Assembly (NCBI RefSeq): GCF_024699945.1 | Contig: NZ_JAJOMY010000003.1 | Span: forward strand, 1-64,000 | Length of the DNA: 64,000 nucleotides | DNA from: Phenylobacterium sp. J426 | GTDB taxonomy: Bacteria > Pseudomonadota > Alphaproteobacteria > Caulobacterales > Caulobacteraceae | Direction: 5' to 3' | In this document: one piece after another, positions 51,651-61,729 of the stretch | Numbering within the stretch: the first letter of the stretch is position 1 | How the letters are laid out: each line of letters starts with the position of its first letter | The notes under the pieces: generated by a model | Told to the model about the DNA's origin: nothing | Database searches by the model: none | The model's input: only the letters and a program-made list of their open reading frames with translations | Translations under genes and position numbers: made by a program

Positions 51651-51877
51651 GGGCGGTCGCGATAACTTTCGCCTTCGCGGCAGGAGGCTTGCTCACAGCG
51701 TGCCAGCCCGAGCCGCGGTCCGCGTCCTACTTCGAAGCAAACGCGAGCGAGAGGGCCGAGGTGGTCGCCGACTGCCGGCAAGGCACTCATCGCGGCGAGG
51801 AGTGCAAAAACGCTCAGTTCGCCGCTGAGAAGGCGGCCCGGCAGAAAACGATGAACGACTACAGGAGCGGCTTCTAG
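51647..51877 (+). CDS. EexN-type entry-exclusion lipoprotein
   Basis: 76 residues. Lipobox AAGGLLTAC with cysteine near residue 19, then SYFEANASERAEVVADCRQG and EECKNAQFAAEKAARQ, the EexN pattern of two cysteines and an A-rich helix. It blocks redundant transfer into cells already carrying the plasmid. It is coupled to virB5 (ATGA). Its end, QKTMNDYRSGF, resembles the VirB5 C-terminus. Confidence 0.8.
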   Translation: MRAVAITFAFAAGGLLTACQPEPRSASYFEANASERAEVVADCRQGTHRGEECKNAQFAAEKAARQKTMNDYRSGF

Positions 51878-51889
51878 CCGCCGAGCGCC

Positions 51890-52833
51890 ATGCCAGCAGC
51901 CGTCTTCCAGCCCGCTTACGACTATGTAGATTCTCGGCTCGAGGCTGTCCTAACGGATGGCCTTGGCAACGTGATCGCTCAAGTAGCCGGCCCGCTACGC
52001 GTGGCGCTCATCCTGTACATCGTGCTTTGGGCGTACTCGGTCCTCGCCGGGCGGATCACTGAGCCCGTCATGGACGGTGTTCTCAGGTTAGTGAAACTCT
52101 GCTTCATCTATGCCGTCGCAACGACCGTCGCCTATAATACCTACGTCACGGGGCCTCTATTTGAGGACCTGCCGAACTGGCTCGCTAAAGCCATCAGCGG
52201 CAGCGGCGCCCCAAGCGTTGGGGCCGCCTTCGACAGCTTCTTCAATCGGGGTGGCTACCTCGCCACCAAGATCTTCAACAGCGCCACGCTGACTGATCCC
52301 GGTCCCTACGTCACCGGAGCAGTTGTCTGGGTCGTCACGGCGCTGACCGCCGCACTCGGCTTCGGCATCGTCATGCTCGCGAAGGTCGCGCTCGCAGTCT
52401 TGGTTGCGCTCGGCCCGATCTTCATCGCGTGCCTCGTATTCGAGGCATCGCGAATGTTCTTCTACGGCTGGCTGAAGCAGGGCGTGAACTACCTGATCCT
52501 GTTCGCCCTCATCATCACCGTTTTCCAGATCATCCTCGCACTCGTCGAGGGTCAATGGGGCAACATTGATGGCCAGGCGGACCCCACGGCGGCCGGGCTG
52601 TTGTTCATCGCCTTGTGCTTGCTAGGCGCGATCTTCTTCCTTCAGACGCCCAACATCGCGGCGGGCATCGCGGGGGTGCCGCCGCCGGCATCGGTGACTT
52701 CGCCAACGCGGCGCGGAGCGCGTTCGGCGGGCAATCCACGGCGCCCGCCAGCGCTGGCAGAGGGCCACGTGGCGGAGGCGGCGGCTCCGTCCGCCCCGCC
52801 GCCAGCGCCGGCAACGGCCACCCTCGCCGATGA
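51890..52833 (+). CDS. virB6: VirB6 polytopic channel protein (one frameshift as read)
   Basis: About 314 residues with six or more helices (VALILYIVLWAYSVLAG, LIITVFQIILALV, LLFIALCLLGAIFFL). Conserved ALGPIFIACLVFEASR and WLKQGVNYLILFAL are VirB6/TrbL signatures. One base is missing in GGGGG 52672-52676; restoring it joins to GIGDFANAARSAFGG and a Gly-rich end at 52833. Forms part of the inner-membrane conduit. Confidence 0.9.
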
Positions 52834-52865
52834 CACTTTCCCCTCGTCCCTCAGGAGACCAGCAC

Positions 52866-53225
52866 GTGTTGCGTACACTGACCCTGACGGCCTGCGCGTT
52901 CGCCCTGGTGGGCTGTTCGACCACCAGCACGTCCAAGCCCAAGTCCTGCGACGGCCATAGCCGCCGGCCCGTCAACATCTACGGCTCGATCCTCCCGGGT
53001 TCGCCCGTGCCGGCGAAGACTGCGCCGGTCCCCGCTCCGCCCACCCCCGGCCCGAATGGCAAGCCGGCCAAGCCGACGAAGAGCACGACCGCGCCGGCGC
53101 CCACCGTGCCCGGCGTGGTTCCTAAAACCCCGACTGCTGGCCTGGCTCGCCCCGCCGCGAAGCCACCCCGGGTCTCGGCCCTTCCGCAGGCCTTTGCGAG
53201 CTGCGGACAGGGAGCTCGCGGATGA
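52866..53225 (+). CDS. virB7: VirB7-like lipoprotein
   Basis: 119 residues from a GTG at 52866 with CAGGAGACC upstream. Lipobox TACAFALVGC at residue 15-17, then PVNIYGSIL, typical of short VirB7 proteins, and an unusually long Pro/Ala-rich tail. It would anchor the VirB7-VirB9-VirB10 outer-membrane core. Codons for VVPKTP contain a perfect 16-base copy of the iteron core (53117-53132). Its stop overlaps the virB8 ATG. Confidence 0.75.
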   Translation: MLRTLTLTACAFALVGCSTTSTSKPKSCDGHSRRPVNIYGSILPGSPVPAKTAPVPAPPTPGPNGKPAKPTKSTTAPAPTVPGVVPKTPTAGLARPAAKPPRVSALPQAFASCGQGARG

Positions 53226-53902
53226 CCGGCGTGCCCGCGGACGATCTCAAGAGCTACTTCGAAGAAGCCCGGCGCTGGGACCAGGATCGAGTTCAGGCGG
53301 CGCATCGCTCAAAAAAGCTGGCCTGGACCGTCGCGGCCGTCGCGAGCGGCCTCGCCGTCGCCTCGATCGGCGCCGTCGTGGCGCTGGCCCCTCTGAAAAC
53401 GGTCGAGCCCTTCGTGGTGCGGGTAAACGAGAGCACGGGTGCGGTCGACGTGATGACCGGCCTGAAGGGCTCGCGCGACGTCACCTACAACGAAGCCGTC
53501 AGCAAGTATTTCCTCGGCCAGTACGTGCGGGCCCGCGAAGGCTACCTGCCGCCGGCGGCCGAGGAGAACTTCCGCTTCGTCTCGATCATGTCCACGCCCG
53601 ACGAACAGCAACGCTGGGCGGACGCTTACCGGTCGACGAACCCGACCAGCCCGCAGGCGGTCCTCGGCCCCGATGGGGTCGCCACCGTGGCGATCCGCAA
53701 CATTACTTTCATCAACCCCAAGGTGGCCAACGTCCGTTTCACTAGGACGGTGCGCAAGGCCCAGGAGGTCCAGTCGACTGATTGGATCGCCACCCTGACC
53801 TTCACCTATACCCAAGCCCCCATGCTGGAATCGGACCGGCTGCGAAATCCGCTCGGCTTCCAAGTCCAGAACTACCGGGCCGATCCGGAGATCTCCCAAT
53901 GA
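53222..53902 (+). CDS. virB8: VirB8 assembly factor
   Basis: 226 residues. A cytoplasmic N-terminus (DDLKSYFEEARRWDQDRV) leads to one helix (AWTVAAVASGLAVASIGAVVAL) and a periplasmic NTF2-like domain with DVTYNEAVSKYFLGQYVRAREGY (part) and NPLGFQVQNYRADPE. It is the inner-membrane scaffold of the T4SS. It overlaps virB7 and virB9 by four bases each. Confidence 0.94.
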   Translation: MTGVPADDLKSYFEEARRWDQDRVQAAHRSKKLAWTVAAVASGLAVASIGAVVALAPLKTVEPFVVRVNESTGAVDVMTGLKGSRDVTYNEAVSKYFLGQYVRAREGYLPPAAEENFRFVSIMSTPDEQQRWADAYRSTNPTSPQAVLGPDGVATVAIRNITFINPKVANVRFTRTVRKAQEVQSTDWIATLTFTYTQAPMLESDRLRNPLGFQVQNYRADPEISQ

Positions 53903-54754
53903 TGCGCAAGCTGCTCGCCGCCGCCGCTTGTGCGGCGCTGGCCGCGGCCGCCCTCCCCGCGGCCGCCGCCGACGTTCCCAAGCCAGGCCAAGCCGATCCG
54001 AGGATGCGCGAGGTCGACTATGACCCGAAAGAGGTCGTGCGGATCGTCGGGACCTTCCGCACGGCCACCCAGATCATCTTCGGGCCCGGGGAGGAGATCC
54101 AGCACGTGGCGCTGGGCGACACCGTCTCCTGGGAGGTGGCCGCCGAGAGCAACATCCTGTTCATCAAGCCCCGCGAGCGGGGGACGCCCACCAACCTCAT
54201 CGTGACCACACGCCGGGGGCGCCGAGCTGCGCAACTACACCTTCGAGCTGACGATCCGCACGGGCCCGATCACCGCCAACTCGCCGGACACCTACTTCCA
54301 GGTCCGCTTCCGCTACCCCGAGGATGAGCGTCGCGCCGCCGCCCAGGTCCTCGCCCGCCAGGCCGGGATCATCGAGAAGGCCCGCACGGGCCTGATGCTC
54401 GACCATGCCGTCGTCGAGGGGCCGCGGAACCTCAACTACACGGTCCAGGGCTCGTCCCGCCTTCAGCCGTCGGAAGTTTCGGACAACGGCCAGTTCACCG
54501 TGCTGCGGTTCCCGGCCAATCAGGAGCTCCCCAGCTTCTTCACCGTCAACCCGGACGGCTCCGAGAGCCAAGTGCCCTTCGATGTGCGGGACGAGTTCGT
54601 GGTGATCCACACCGTGGCGCCGAAGCTTATCCTGCGGCGCGGCCGCGAAGTCCTCTGCGTCTTCAATGAGGCCGTCCAGCCCTACGGGGTGAACCACGGG
54701 ACCTACACCGCCTCCTCGTCCGTCGAACGCACCACCCGCAACCCGGGACAATAA
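53899..54754 (+). CDS. virB9: VirB9 outer-membrane core protein (one frameshift as read)
   Basis: About 285 residues. Signal peptide (AAAACAALAAAALPAAA), N-terminal domain with DPRMREVDYDP and NILFIKPRERGTPTNLIVTT. After removing one G from 54215-54219 it continues LRNYTFEL and LNYTVQGSSRLQPSEVSDNGQFT, shown in part. C-terminal domain VHTVAP-like VIHTVAPKLILRRGREVLC. Builds the core channel with VirB7 and VirB10. Confidence 0.92.
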
Positions 54755-54757
54755 ACC

Positions 54758-56017
54758 ATGAGCGACACTCACGATCCCGGCGCGCCGCGCCGCCCCGAAG
54801 ACGACGTCCGCCGTGACGAGGCTGGCGATCCTTTCCTGCGGCGCCGCGCGCCGGACGAGTCGAACGTCCCGCCCGAGTACCGTGAGCCGGACAGGGGCGC
54901 CGGCGTGCCCGGGGAGCGCGGGATCACCCCCGTGGCGGGCCGCTTCAGTTCCAACCAGGCCAAGATCGCCGGCATCGCCGCCATGGTGGGCGGGGCGTCC
55001 CTTCTCCTCTTCCTCACCTGGGATCGCGGCGACGCTCAGGACGCCAAGGATGAGCCCAAGGAGCCGGCTCGCCAGGTCGTGAGCTACGACCAGGTGGCGA
55101 AGACCCCGCCCCCCTCCCCTGCCGCCCGCGCCGACCGCCGGAGGCGTCGCGCCGGGCGTGGATCCTCTCACTGGTCAGCCCCTCGGGCCCGGTCAGGTCG
55201 TGCCGGCGCCGTCGCCATACGCGGCCGGACCCGCGGGCTCAGCCGGCGGGCCGCCGCGCGAAAGCCTGGCGGACCTCTCCCGCCGCGCGCCGATCCTGGC
55301 GTACAGCGCCTCCGGCCAAGGCCTGCCAGCCGCCGCCTATGGCGCCGCGACGAGGGGCCAGCATGGCGCAGGACGAGCCTGCGCCGCGCACGCCGACGGA
55401 GCTGGAATCCCTGCGCCGCGGCTCGGCTATCAACACTGCGCGCGCCAAGGTGCTCGGTGATCGCAGCTACATGATCCTCGCCGGAACGCAGATCCCCTGC
55501 GTCCTGCAGACGGCGATGGATTCCTCCCCTGCCGGGCTACACCACCTGCATCATCCCGCGCGACGTCTTCTCGGACAACGGCCGCGTCGTTCTGCTCGAG
55601 AAGGGCACAAAGGTCCTCGGCGAGTATCGCGGCGGTATGCAGCGCGGTCAGCGCCGGCTCTTCGTCCTCTGGACTCGCGCCGTGACGCCGCGAGGCGTGG
55701 CGATCGACCTCGCCTCGCCGGCGGCGGACGCCCTGGGCCGCTCGGGGTTCGGCGGCGATCTCGACAATCGCTTCTTCGAGCGGTTCGGCAGCGCCATCCT
55801 CCTCTCCCTGGTCGACGACGGCGTCTACATCGCCGCCCAGGGCGACCGGCGCGACTTCCAGAACACCGTGCGCGTCCCCTCCGACGTCGCCGGCGTCGCG
55901 CTTCAGAACTCGATCAACCTGCCGCCCATCCTGCGCAAGAACCAGGGCGAGGACGTCGGGATCATGGTCGCCCAGGACTTCGACTTCGCCGACGTCTACG
56001 GGGTCGCGGCCCGATGA
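54758..56017 (+). CDS. virB10: VirB10 core/energy-sensing protein (three frameshifts as read)
   Basis: About 419 residues. A cytoplasmic acidic start precedes one helix (IAGIAAMVGGASLLLFLTW), a Pro-rich periplasmic stretch and the beta-barrel domain with LGDRSYMILAGTQIPCVLQTAMDS, GYTTCII, VVLLEKGTKVLGEYRGGMQRG and the end DFDFADVYG. Breaks at CCCCCC 55109-55114, GGGG 55354-55357 and CCCC 55526-55529 each need a one-base change. It spans both membranes. The stop overlaps virB11. Confidence 0.9.
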
Positions 56018-57021
56018 ACGCGGACAGCTCCGTCCTCGTCCACTACCTGCAGCCGCTCCAACGGCTGCTGGAGCCGGCCGACGTGACGGAGATCGTCATC
56101 AATCGGCCCGGCGAGGTTGGCGTGGAAGGACCAGGCGGCTGGCGCTGGCATGAGTTGCCCGACCTGTCGGCCGCCTGGCTCGCCACCCTCGCCAACGCCG
56201 CGGCCGCCTTTACGCGCCAGGACGTGAACGCCGAGACGCCGATTTGCTCCACCGTCCTGCCGCAGGGCGAGCGTTGTCAGATCGTGCTCCCGCCGGCCGT
56301 CCCGACCGACACCGTCTCGATCACCATCCGCAAGCCGTCCAGCATCACCTTCGGCATGGAGGATTTCACCCGCGCCGGCCTCTTCGAGGCGGCGAAAGCC
56401 GCCAGCGACGAGCTCGACGAGACCGAAGAGGAGCTGCTGCGGCTGCGCGACGCCGGCGCCTGGCCTGCCTTCTTCGAGTTGGCCGTGCGCTCGCGCAAAA
56501 ACATCCTCATCAGCGGCGCGACCGGATCGGGCAAGACGACCTTCAGCAAGGGCCTCATCCAACTCATTCCTGAGCATGAGCGCCTGCTCACGATCGAGGA
56601 CACCCGCGAGCTGACGGTGCCGCACCGCAATGTCGTGCACCTCATCTATTCGAAGGATCAGCAAGGCCTCGCAAAGGTCGCCCCGAAGCAGCTCTTGGAG
56701 AGCGCCTTGCGCATGCGGCCGGACCGGATCCTGCTGCAGGAGCTGCGGGACGGGACCGCCTTCTTCTACCTGCGCAACGTGAACTCGGGCCATCCCGGGT
56801 CCATCACGACGGTGCACGCCGATTCCGCCACCCTCGCCTTCGAGCAACTGACCCTCCTCGTGAAGGAATCCGAGGGCGGCCGCGACCTGGCCCGCGAAGA
56901 CATTCGCAGCCTCCTCCACCTGCTGGTCGACGTCGTCGTCCAGATGAAGAAGGTCGACGGCCGCTTCCGGATGACGGAGCTCTACTATGACCCGCTTCGC
57001 AAGCGCCACGCCGGCCGGTAA
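56014..57021 (+). CDS. virB11: VirB11 traffic ATPase
   Basis: 335 residues, intact. N-terminal domain (EIVINRPGEVGVEGPGGW), Walker A ISGATGSGKTTF, Asp box LLTIEDTRELT, Walker B RILLQELRDG and His box SGHPGSITTVHA. Hexameric ATPase at the cytoplasmic base that switches between pilus assembly and DNA export. It overlaps the virD4 start by 35 bases. Confidence 0.96.
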   Translation: MNADSSVLVHYLQPLQRLLEPADVTEIVINRPGEVGVEGPGGWRWHELPDLSAAWLATLANAAAAFTRQDVNAETPICSTVLPQGERCQIVLPPAVPTDTVSITIRKPSSITFGMEDFTRAGLFEAAKAASDELDETEEELLRLRDAGAWPAFFELAVRSRKNILISGATGSGKTTFSKGLIQLIPEHERLLTIEDTRELTVPHRNVVHLIYSKDQQGLAKVAPKQLLESALRMRPDRILLQELRDGTAFFYLRNVNSGHPGSITTVHADSATLAFEQLTLLVKESEGGRDLAREDIRSLLHLLVDVVVQMKKVDGRFRMTELYYDPLRKRHAGR

Positions 57022-58943
57022 GGCCGCCTTCATCGCGGCCGTTACCGCCCTCCTCGTCGCCCTCTGGGCGATGCTGACCATGGTCGGCACGCTGGCGGGG
57101 ATCGGACGCCTCGGCGCGAACGTGGACTTCACCGCCGTGCCCGGCTGGCTCTGGACCTATCGGACGCATCCCGAGGTGCAGCTTTGGTTCAAGGTCGCCG
57201 CCCTGGGCTCCGGCGCCCTCATCCTGGCGCTCGGCGTCGTGGCGGCCGTCCGGATCCGCCGCCCGCTCCACGGCGCGGCGCGCTGGGCCAGCGAGGGCGA
57301 GATTGCCCGCGAGGGGCTGCGCGCCAAGAAAGGGATCATCCTTGGCCGCAAAGGCGCTGGCTACCTGACCTTCGGCGGCGCCGAGCATGTGATGCTCTAT
57401 GCGCCCACCCGCACCGGCAAGGGCGTCGGCGTCGTCATCCCCAACCTCCTGAACTGGCCCGACTCCGTCGTAGTCCTCGACATCAAGAAGGAGAACTGGG
57501 AGGCGAGCGCCGGCTTCCGCGCTGCTCACGGCCAGAAGGTCGTGATGTTCGACCCGCTCGACCCGGAAGGCCGCACGGCCCGCTACAACCCCTTGGGCTG
57601 GATCGATCGCCGCAACAGCGTCGAGGTCCTGGACGAGCTGCAGAAGCTCGCCACCATGCTCTTCCCCGCCCCCGATAAGTCCGACCCGTTCTGGGCCGAA
57701 GCGGCGCGGACCGGGTTCCTCGGCGTGGGCGCCTACGTCGCCGAGACCCCGGACCTGCCCTTCACCATCGGCGAGATCTACCGCCAGCTCACGACCGGCA
57801 ATCCCAAGGCCAAGTTCCCGGCGCTGATCGACGCCCGCGCCAAGGGCCCGGCCCCGCTTTCGCGCGGCTGCATCAACGCCCTGAACGACTTCTGCGCCTC
57901 GTCGGACAACACCTTCGCCGGCGTCCGCCAGACCATCACCTCGCGGATGAACCTCTGGCTCAACCCTCGTGTGGACGCCGCCACCAGCGCCAGCGATTTC
58001 GACCTGCGCGAACTGCGCACCAGGCGCACCTCGATCTATCTCGGGGTCACGCCGGACAACATGGCCCGCGTGGCGCCCCTCTATAACCTCTTCTTCCAGC
58101 AGCTCGTCGACCTGAACACCCGCGAGCTGCCGGCGAAGGACCGCCACCCCCCTGCAGTTGCTTGTCCTGCTCGACGAATTCGCCCGCCTCGGCCACGCGG
58201 CCGTCATCGCCAAGGGCTTCTCCTATGTGGCGGGCTACGGCCTGCGGCTTCTGCCGGTCATCCAGAGCCCGTCGCAGCTGCGGGCGGAGTATGGCCCGGA
58301 CGTCGCCGACGAGATTATGACCAACTGCGGCGTCGAGGTCGTCTTCACGCCCAAGGAGCTCAAGGTCGCCCAGGACCTCGCCGAGCGCCTGGGCTACTAC
58401 ACCTACGAGGGACGCTCGAAGAGCCGCCCGACCTTCGTCGGCGCCGGCAAGTGGACCACGACGGCCTCCGAACAACGCCGCGCGCTCATGCTCCCCCAGG
58501 AGCTGATGCAGATGAGCCGTGACGCCCTGATCGTCCTGCGCGGCGGTATCCCGCCCGTGAGGGGCCGCAAGATCTACTTCTTCAAGAGCGCCGACTTCAC
58601 CCGGCGCGTCCAGCCTCCGCCCGTTATCCCAGCCTTGCCGGATGTCGGCCGCGGAGGCGCAGCGCCAGCGGGCGAGTCCAGCCGCCTTGACGCGATGGCG
58701 GCCGACCTCGCGGCGCTAACCCGTACAGTCGGCGAGATCCACGCCCGCATCGTCCAGCGCCCGCTCACCGAAAGCGAAGCCGCCGGCGAGACGGAGCTGA
58801 GCATCGAGGCGATCTCACTCGAGCTGGATTCCGTCGATCTGGGCGACCTTCCGGGCGGCGCCACCGAGGAACAGTCGCAGGAGTGGATCGACCGCTACAT
58901 CAACTCGGGCCTGCTGCTCGAGACCGAAGCCATCGAACGCTGA
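56987..58943 (+). CDS. virD4: VirD4/TraG coupling protein (one frameshift as read)
   Basis: About 651 residues. Two N-terminal helices (AAVTALLVALWAMLTMVG; ALGSGALILALGVVAAV), Walker A YAPTRTGKGVGVVIPNLL, and Walker B LLVLLDEFARLG after removing one C from 58147-58152. Further on, KGFSYVAGYGLRLLPVIQS and ALIVLRGGIPPV. It brings the relaxase-DNA complex to the channel. The acidic C-terminal extension (SIEAISLELDSVDLGD) may contact accessory proteins. Confidence 0.94.
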
Positions 58944-58961
58944 CCGTAGAGGAGGCCTCCC

Positions 58962-60293
58962 ATGGCCGACGAAACCGACGCTGGCGCCGAACCGACGCCG
59001 GCCCCTCCCCGCCCAAGGCCCCCGCGGCGCCCAAGCCTGAGCCGCGGAAGCGCCCCGAAGAGGACGATCGTGATCCCACGGAGAATAGCATCTCCCCGGT
59101 CCTGGAACGTGCGCCTAGCCCCGAAGCGCCGCCGACCGCCCAGCGCGCCGGCGCTGAGGCCTCGAAGCCCTCGCCCCGGCCCGCCAACGAGAACCAGCCT
59201 GAGCGGTTCTCCGTCGAGCGCGGCGACGTCCCGGACTCGATCAAGCGCCGGTACTATTCCGAGGAGCCGCAGTTCTCGGCCGAGCTCCGCTTCTTCACGG
59301 ACGCCAAAAGCGACCAGCCGGTGTTCCGGGACGCCGGCGGGAAGCTGACGGCCCGCGACAACAATCCCGAGGTGGTGAGGGATCTTGTCGCCATCGCCGA
59401 ACACCGCGGCTGGAAGGCGATCGAGGTCCGCGGCGAGGAAGACTTCCGTCGCGCGGTGTGGCTCGAAGCACGCGCCGCCGGCCTGGAGGTCCGCGGCTAC
59501 AAGCCCACCGAACGCGACCTGCAGGAGCTCGCCCGCCACCAGGACGCCCGCGACGTCAACTCCATCGCCCCCGCACGCGACCGCGCCCGGGCCGCTGACG
59601 AGTCACCGGACCAGACGCGCGCGACCGTCGAAGCGCCGGGGGCCGCGGCCAAGCCTTCCAGGATCGACTACGACAAGGGCGTGACGGGCAAGCTGCTCGA
59701 GAGCGGCGAAGCGCCCTACAAGCATCGATCCGGCCAGGAGCTCACGCCCTTCGTCCGCGTCGAACAGAAGGATGGCCGCCAGATCGAAGTCTGGGGCGTT
59801 GGCCTCCCCGCCGCGCTTCAGCGCTCCGGGCGCCCAGGTCGGCGACGAGATCACCCTGCGTCGCGACGGTGTGGAGCGCGTGTCCCGCACTTTCGAGGTG
59901 CGCGACAAGGAGACCGGCGAGATCAATCTTCAGCAGCGCCAAGTGCCCCGCAACCGCTGGACCATAGAGGCCGAGCGGTTCCGCGCCGCCTCGCCGGCCG
60001 AAGCCGCGCGAGACCCGGCCCTGCGCGATGCTCAAAGCCGCCTCGCCGTCGTCGCCGCCGTGGTCAAGGACCGCCACCCGGACCCTGCTGTCCAAGAGCG
60101 GCTGATCGCAGGCGCGAAGGAGAAGATCGCCGGCCACATCGAGCACGGCGCGCGCTTCGCGCCCGCTCAGGTCCGCGAACCCGTAGCCGACAAAGAGCGG
60201 TCGATCCCTGAACGCGCGCCGGCGGCAGAAGCCGTTCGGGGAGCGCAGCCGGAAGTTTCCAAGCCCGGCCCAGAGCGCACGCGGAGCCGTTGA
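58962..60293 (+). CDS. LPD7-type conjugation-associated protein (two frameshifts as read)
   Basis: About 443 residues. A disordered Pro/Ala/Glu-rich start (MADETDAG..., then KPEPRKRPEEDDRDPTEN) precedes a domain with RRYYSEEPQFSAELRFFTD, part, and AIAEHRGWKAIEVRGEEDFRRAVWLEARAAGLEVRGYKPT, given in pieces, the large polyvalent protein-associated LPD7 pattern. A second domain follows (GEAPYKHRSGQELTPFVRVE). Breaks at CCCC 59007-59010 and GGG 59828-59830. It follows virD4 by 18 bp. Probably travels with or assists the relaxase; role unproven. Confidence 0.72.
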
Positions 60294-60742
60294 TGTCCCA
60301 CCCCTCGCGGCCCGATGGGCCGACGGGCGAGTTTGTTCGTACAAACTCCCACGGGCCACATCCTTTCGATGTGGCCGTGGGCCGCCGACTCCGCATGGCC
60401 CGAAAAGCCCGCAGCTTGAGCCAAGGCCAGCTCGCCGAGAGCATTGGCCTCTCCAGCCATCAGCAGGTGCAGAAGTACGAGCAGGGCGCCAACCGCATCT
60501 CGGCCTCGAGCCTCGCCAAGGCGGCGATCTTCCTCGGCGTGCCGATCGACTACTTCTTCGTCGACGTGGAGGGCATGCCCCTGCCCGCCAAAGGCGCGGC
60601 CGACCCCATCGCTGAGGAGCTGGCTGCCGACCCCCGCGCCATCGCCCTCTTGCAGGCCTGGCGCAGCCTACCCGCCCCTAAGCGGAACTTCTTCGCCGAT
60701 CTCATCCGCTCGGCCGCCCAGGAGCCCGGCGATGGCGAATGA
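60293..60742 (+). CDS. XRE-family transcriptional regulator
   Basis: 149 residues. The helix-turn-helix GRRLRMARKARSLSQGQLAE and QVQKYEQGANRISASSLAKAA belong to the common alphaproteobacterial XRE group, with PIDYFFVDVEG after it. The ATG at 60293 overlaps the upstream stop (TGATG). A dyad GTTTGTTCGTACAAAC inside its first codons (60331-60346) raises the alternative of a later start (GTG 60372) with the dyad as operator. It overlaps the next gene by 11 bases. Confidence 0.82.
   Translation: MSHPSRPDGPTGEFVRTNSHGPHPFDVAVGRRLRMARKARSLSQGQLAESIGLSSHQQVQKYEQGANRISASSLAKAAIFLGVPIDYFFVDVEGMPLPAKGAADPIAEELAADPRAIALLQAWRSLPAPKRNFFADLIRSAAQEPGDGE
60331..60346. promoter_or_regulatory. GTTTGT-type dyad, copy 1
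   Basis: GTTTGTTCGTACAAAC. It matches the copy at 61730-61745 in the pattern GTTTGTNCGTNCAAAC. It lies at the start of the XRE regulator gene, so autoregulation is plausible. Confidence 0.5.
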
Positions 60743-61223
60743 CCGAGACCTTGCACCGCTGCTCCTCCAGCGCGGCGCTCGCTTCGTCGAGAGCGGCCGT
60801 TGGGCGCGCGCCCGCGGCTTCTCAGACGAGCTGGTGCTGTCGCAGCTCTGCTGGGGGCTGGAGTTGGCCCTGAAGGGCTACCTACTGGCCCGGGGCTGTA
60901 GCGACGAGCACAACCGCCGCGCCCATCGCCACGATCTCATCAAGGCGAGCCACGCCGCTCAGCAGCTAGGCTTGACCCTCGGGCGCTCGATGGAATGGCT
61001 CCTGGCCGACGTGGCGCCCTACGCCCGCCGGCACGCCATTCCTGAGGCGCTGGCCCGCCGCCCGGACCTCCTCGCCCGGCACGACGCCGTGAGCCTTGCT
61101 GAAGGTCTCGTTTGCCGCGTGCGCCGCGCCCTCAGGGTCGGCGGCAGCCCCGATACCCCCCTCCCCCACCCTCCTCTTCTACGCCGGCTGAGGCGCCGGG
61201 CCGGGCGCGAGGAATCGGCCTAG
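60732..61223 (+). CDS. HEPN-like protein
   Basis: 163 residues, ATG at 60732. Helical core LVLSQLCWGLELALKGYLLARG followed by EHNRRAHRHDLIKASHAAQQLGL has the HEPN-like layout of an LELxLKxxL helix and a following His-containing helix. R62-x4-H67 in RRAHRH could be the HEPN RNase motif, though the fit is loose. The C-terminal 45 residues are Arg/Pro-rich. It overlaps the XRE gene by 11 bases, as in a regulated toxin-like pair. Function unproven. Confidence 0.6.
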   Translation: MANDRDLAPLLLQRGARFVESGRWARARGFSDELVLSQLCWGLELALKGYLLARGCSDEHNRRAHRHDLIKASHAAQQLGLTLGRSMEWLLADVAPYARRHAIPEALARRPDLLARHDAVSLAEGLVCRVRRALRVGGSPDTPLPHPPLLRRLRRRAGREESA

Positions 61224-61249
61224 CCTGCGGCCGATCACGGAGAACCCGC

Positions 61250-61570
61250 ATGACCGAGGCGTCGGACTTCCTACCCAACGCATTCAGCCCTACCGAGGAG
61301 CTGGTGGTCGAGAAGGCGCAGTGCCGCGAGTGCGAGACCAAGGTCTTCGAGAATGCCCGAGCCTGGGCCCACAACCACGTCCGTGAGACCGGGCACGTCG
61401 GGCTCCTGACCTTCACCTATGACGTCCGAGACGAGAACTGGATGGAACGCCTGGCCTATGAGAGGCAGGCGGAGATCATGCAAGTGAGCCAGGGCGGCTG
61501 GCGCAAGGTCATCGAGGAGATTGCAGAGGCCGCGCCACCTCGGCGGCGTAGCCCGCGCGCCAAGCCTTAG
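61250..61570 (+). CDS. Small zinc-finger-like protein
   Basis: 106 residues. Cys25 and Cys28 (QCRECET) followed by H41, H43 and H49 in ARAWAHNHVRETGH form a C2H2-like ligand set. Then a helical basic C-terminus. ATG at 61250 preceded by GGAGAACC. It may bind DNA or RNA. Co-directional with the HEPN-like gene and convergent with the small gene at 61509-61715, which it overlaps by 62 bases. Confidence 0.55.
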   Translation: MTEASDFLPNAFSPTEELVVEKAQCRECETKVFENARAWAHNHVRETGHVGLLTFTYDVRDENWMERLAYERQAEIMQVSQGGWRKVIEEIAEAAPPRRRSPRAKP

Positions 61571-61715
61571 CCTTCCCCGGAAAGTCGGCTTCCGCATCGC
61601 GCGTGAAGCCGAGCAGCGCCTTATCCTGCGCGGCTTGCGCCGCGCCATAGCCCCGCACGCGCGCCAGGTAGTCGTCACAGGCCGCCTGGAAAGCCGAACG
61701 CGTGTCACCCTTCAT
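61509..61715 (-). CDS. Small hypothetical protein, 68 residues
   Basis: The ATG at 61715 is preceded by GGAGGCGGG, a good ribosome site. Helical and soluble (AFQAACDDYLARVRGYGAAQAAQDKALLGF, in part; KAKAWRAGYAAEVARPL). No motif. It lies downstream of relaxase transcription start territory but 30 bp after the relaxase stop in the same direction, so it may be the last gene of the mobilisation operon. Confidence 0.55.
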   Translation of the reverse strand: MKGDTRSAFQAACDDYLARVRGYGAAQAAQDKALLGFTRDAEADFPGKAKAWRAGYAAEVARPLQSPR

Positions 61716-61729
61716 CCCGCCTCCTCCAC

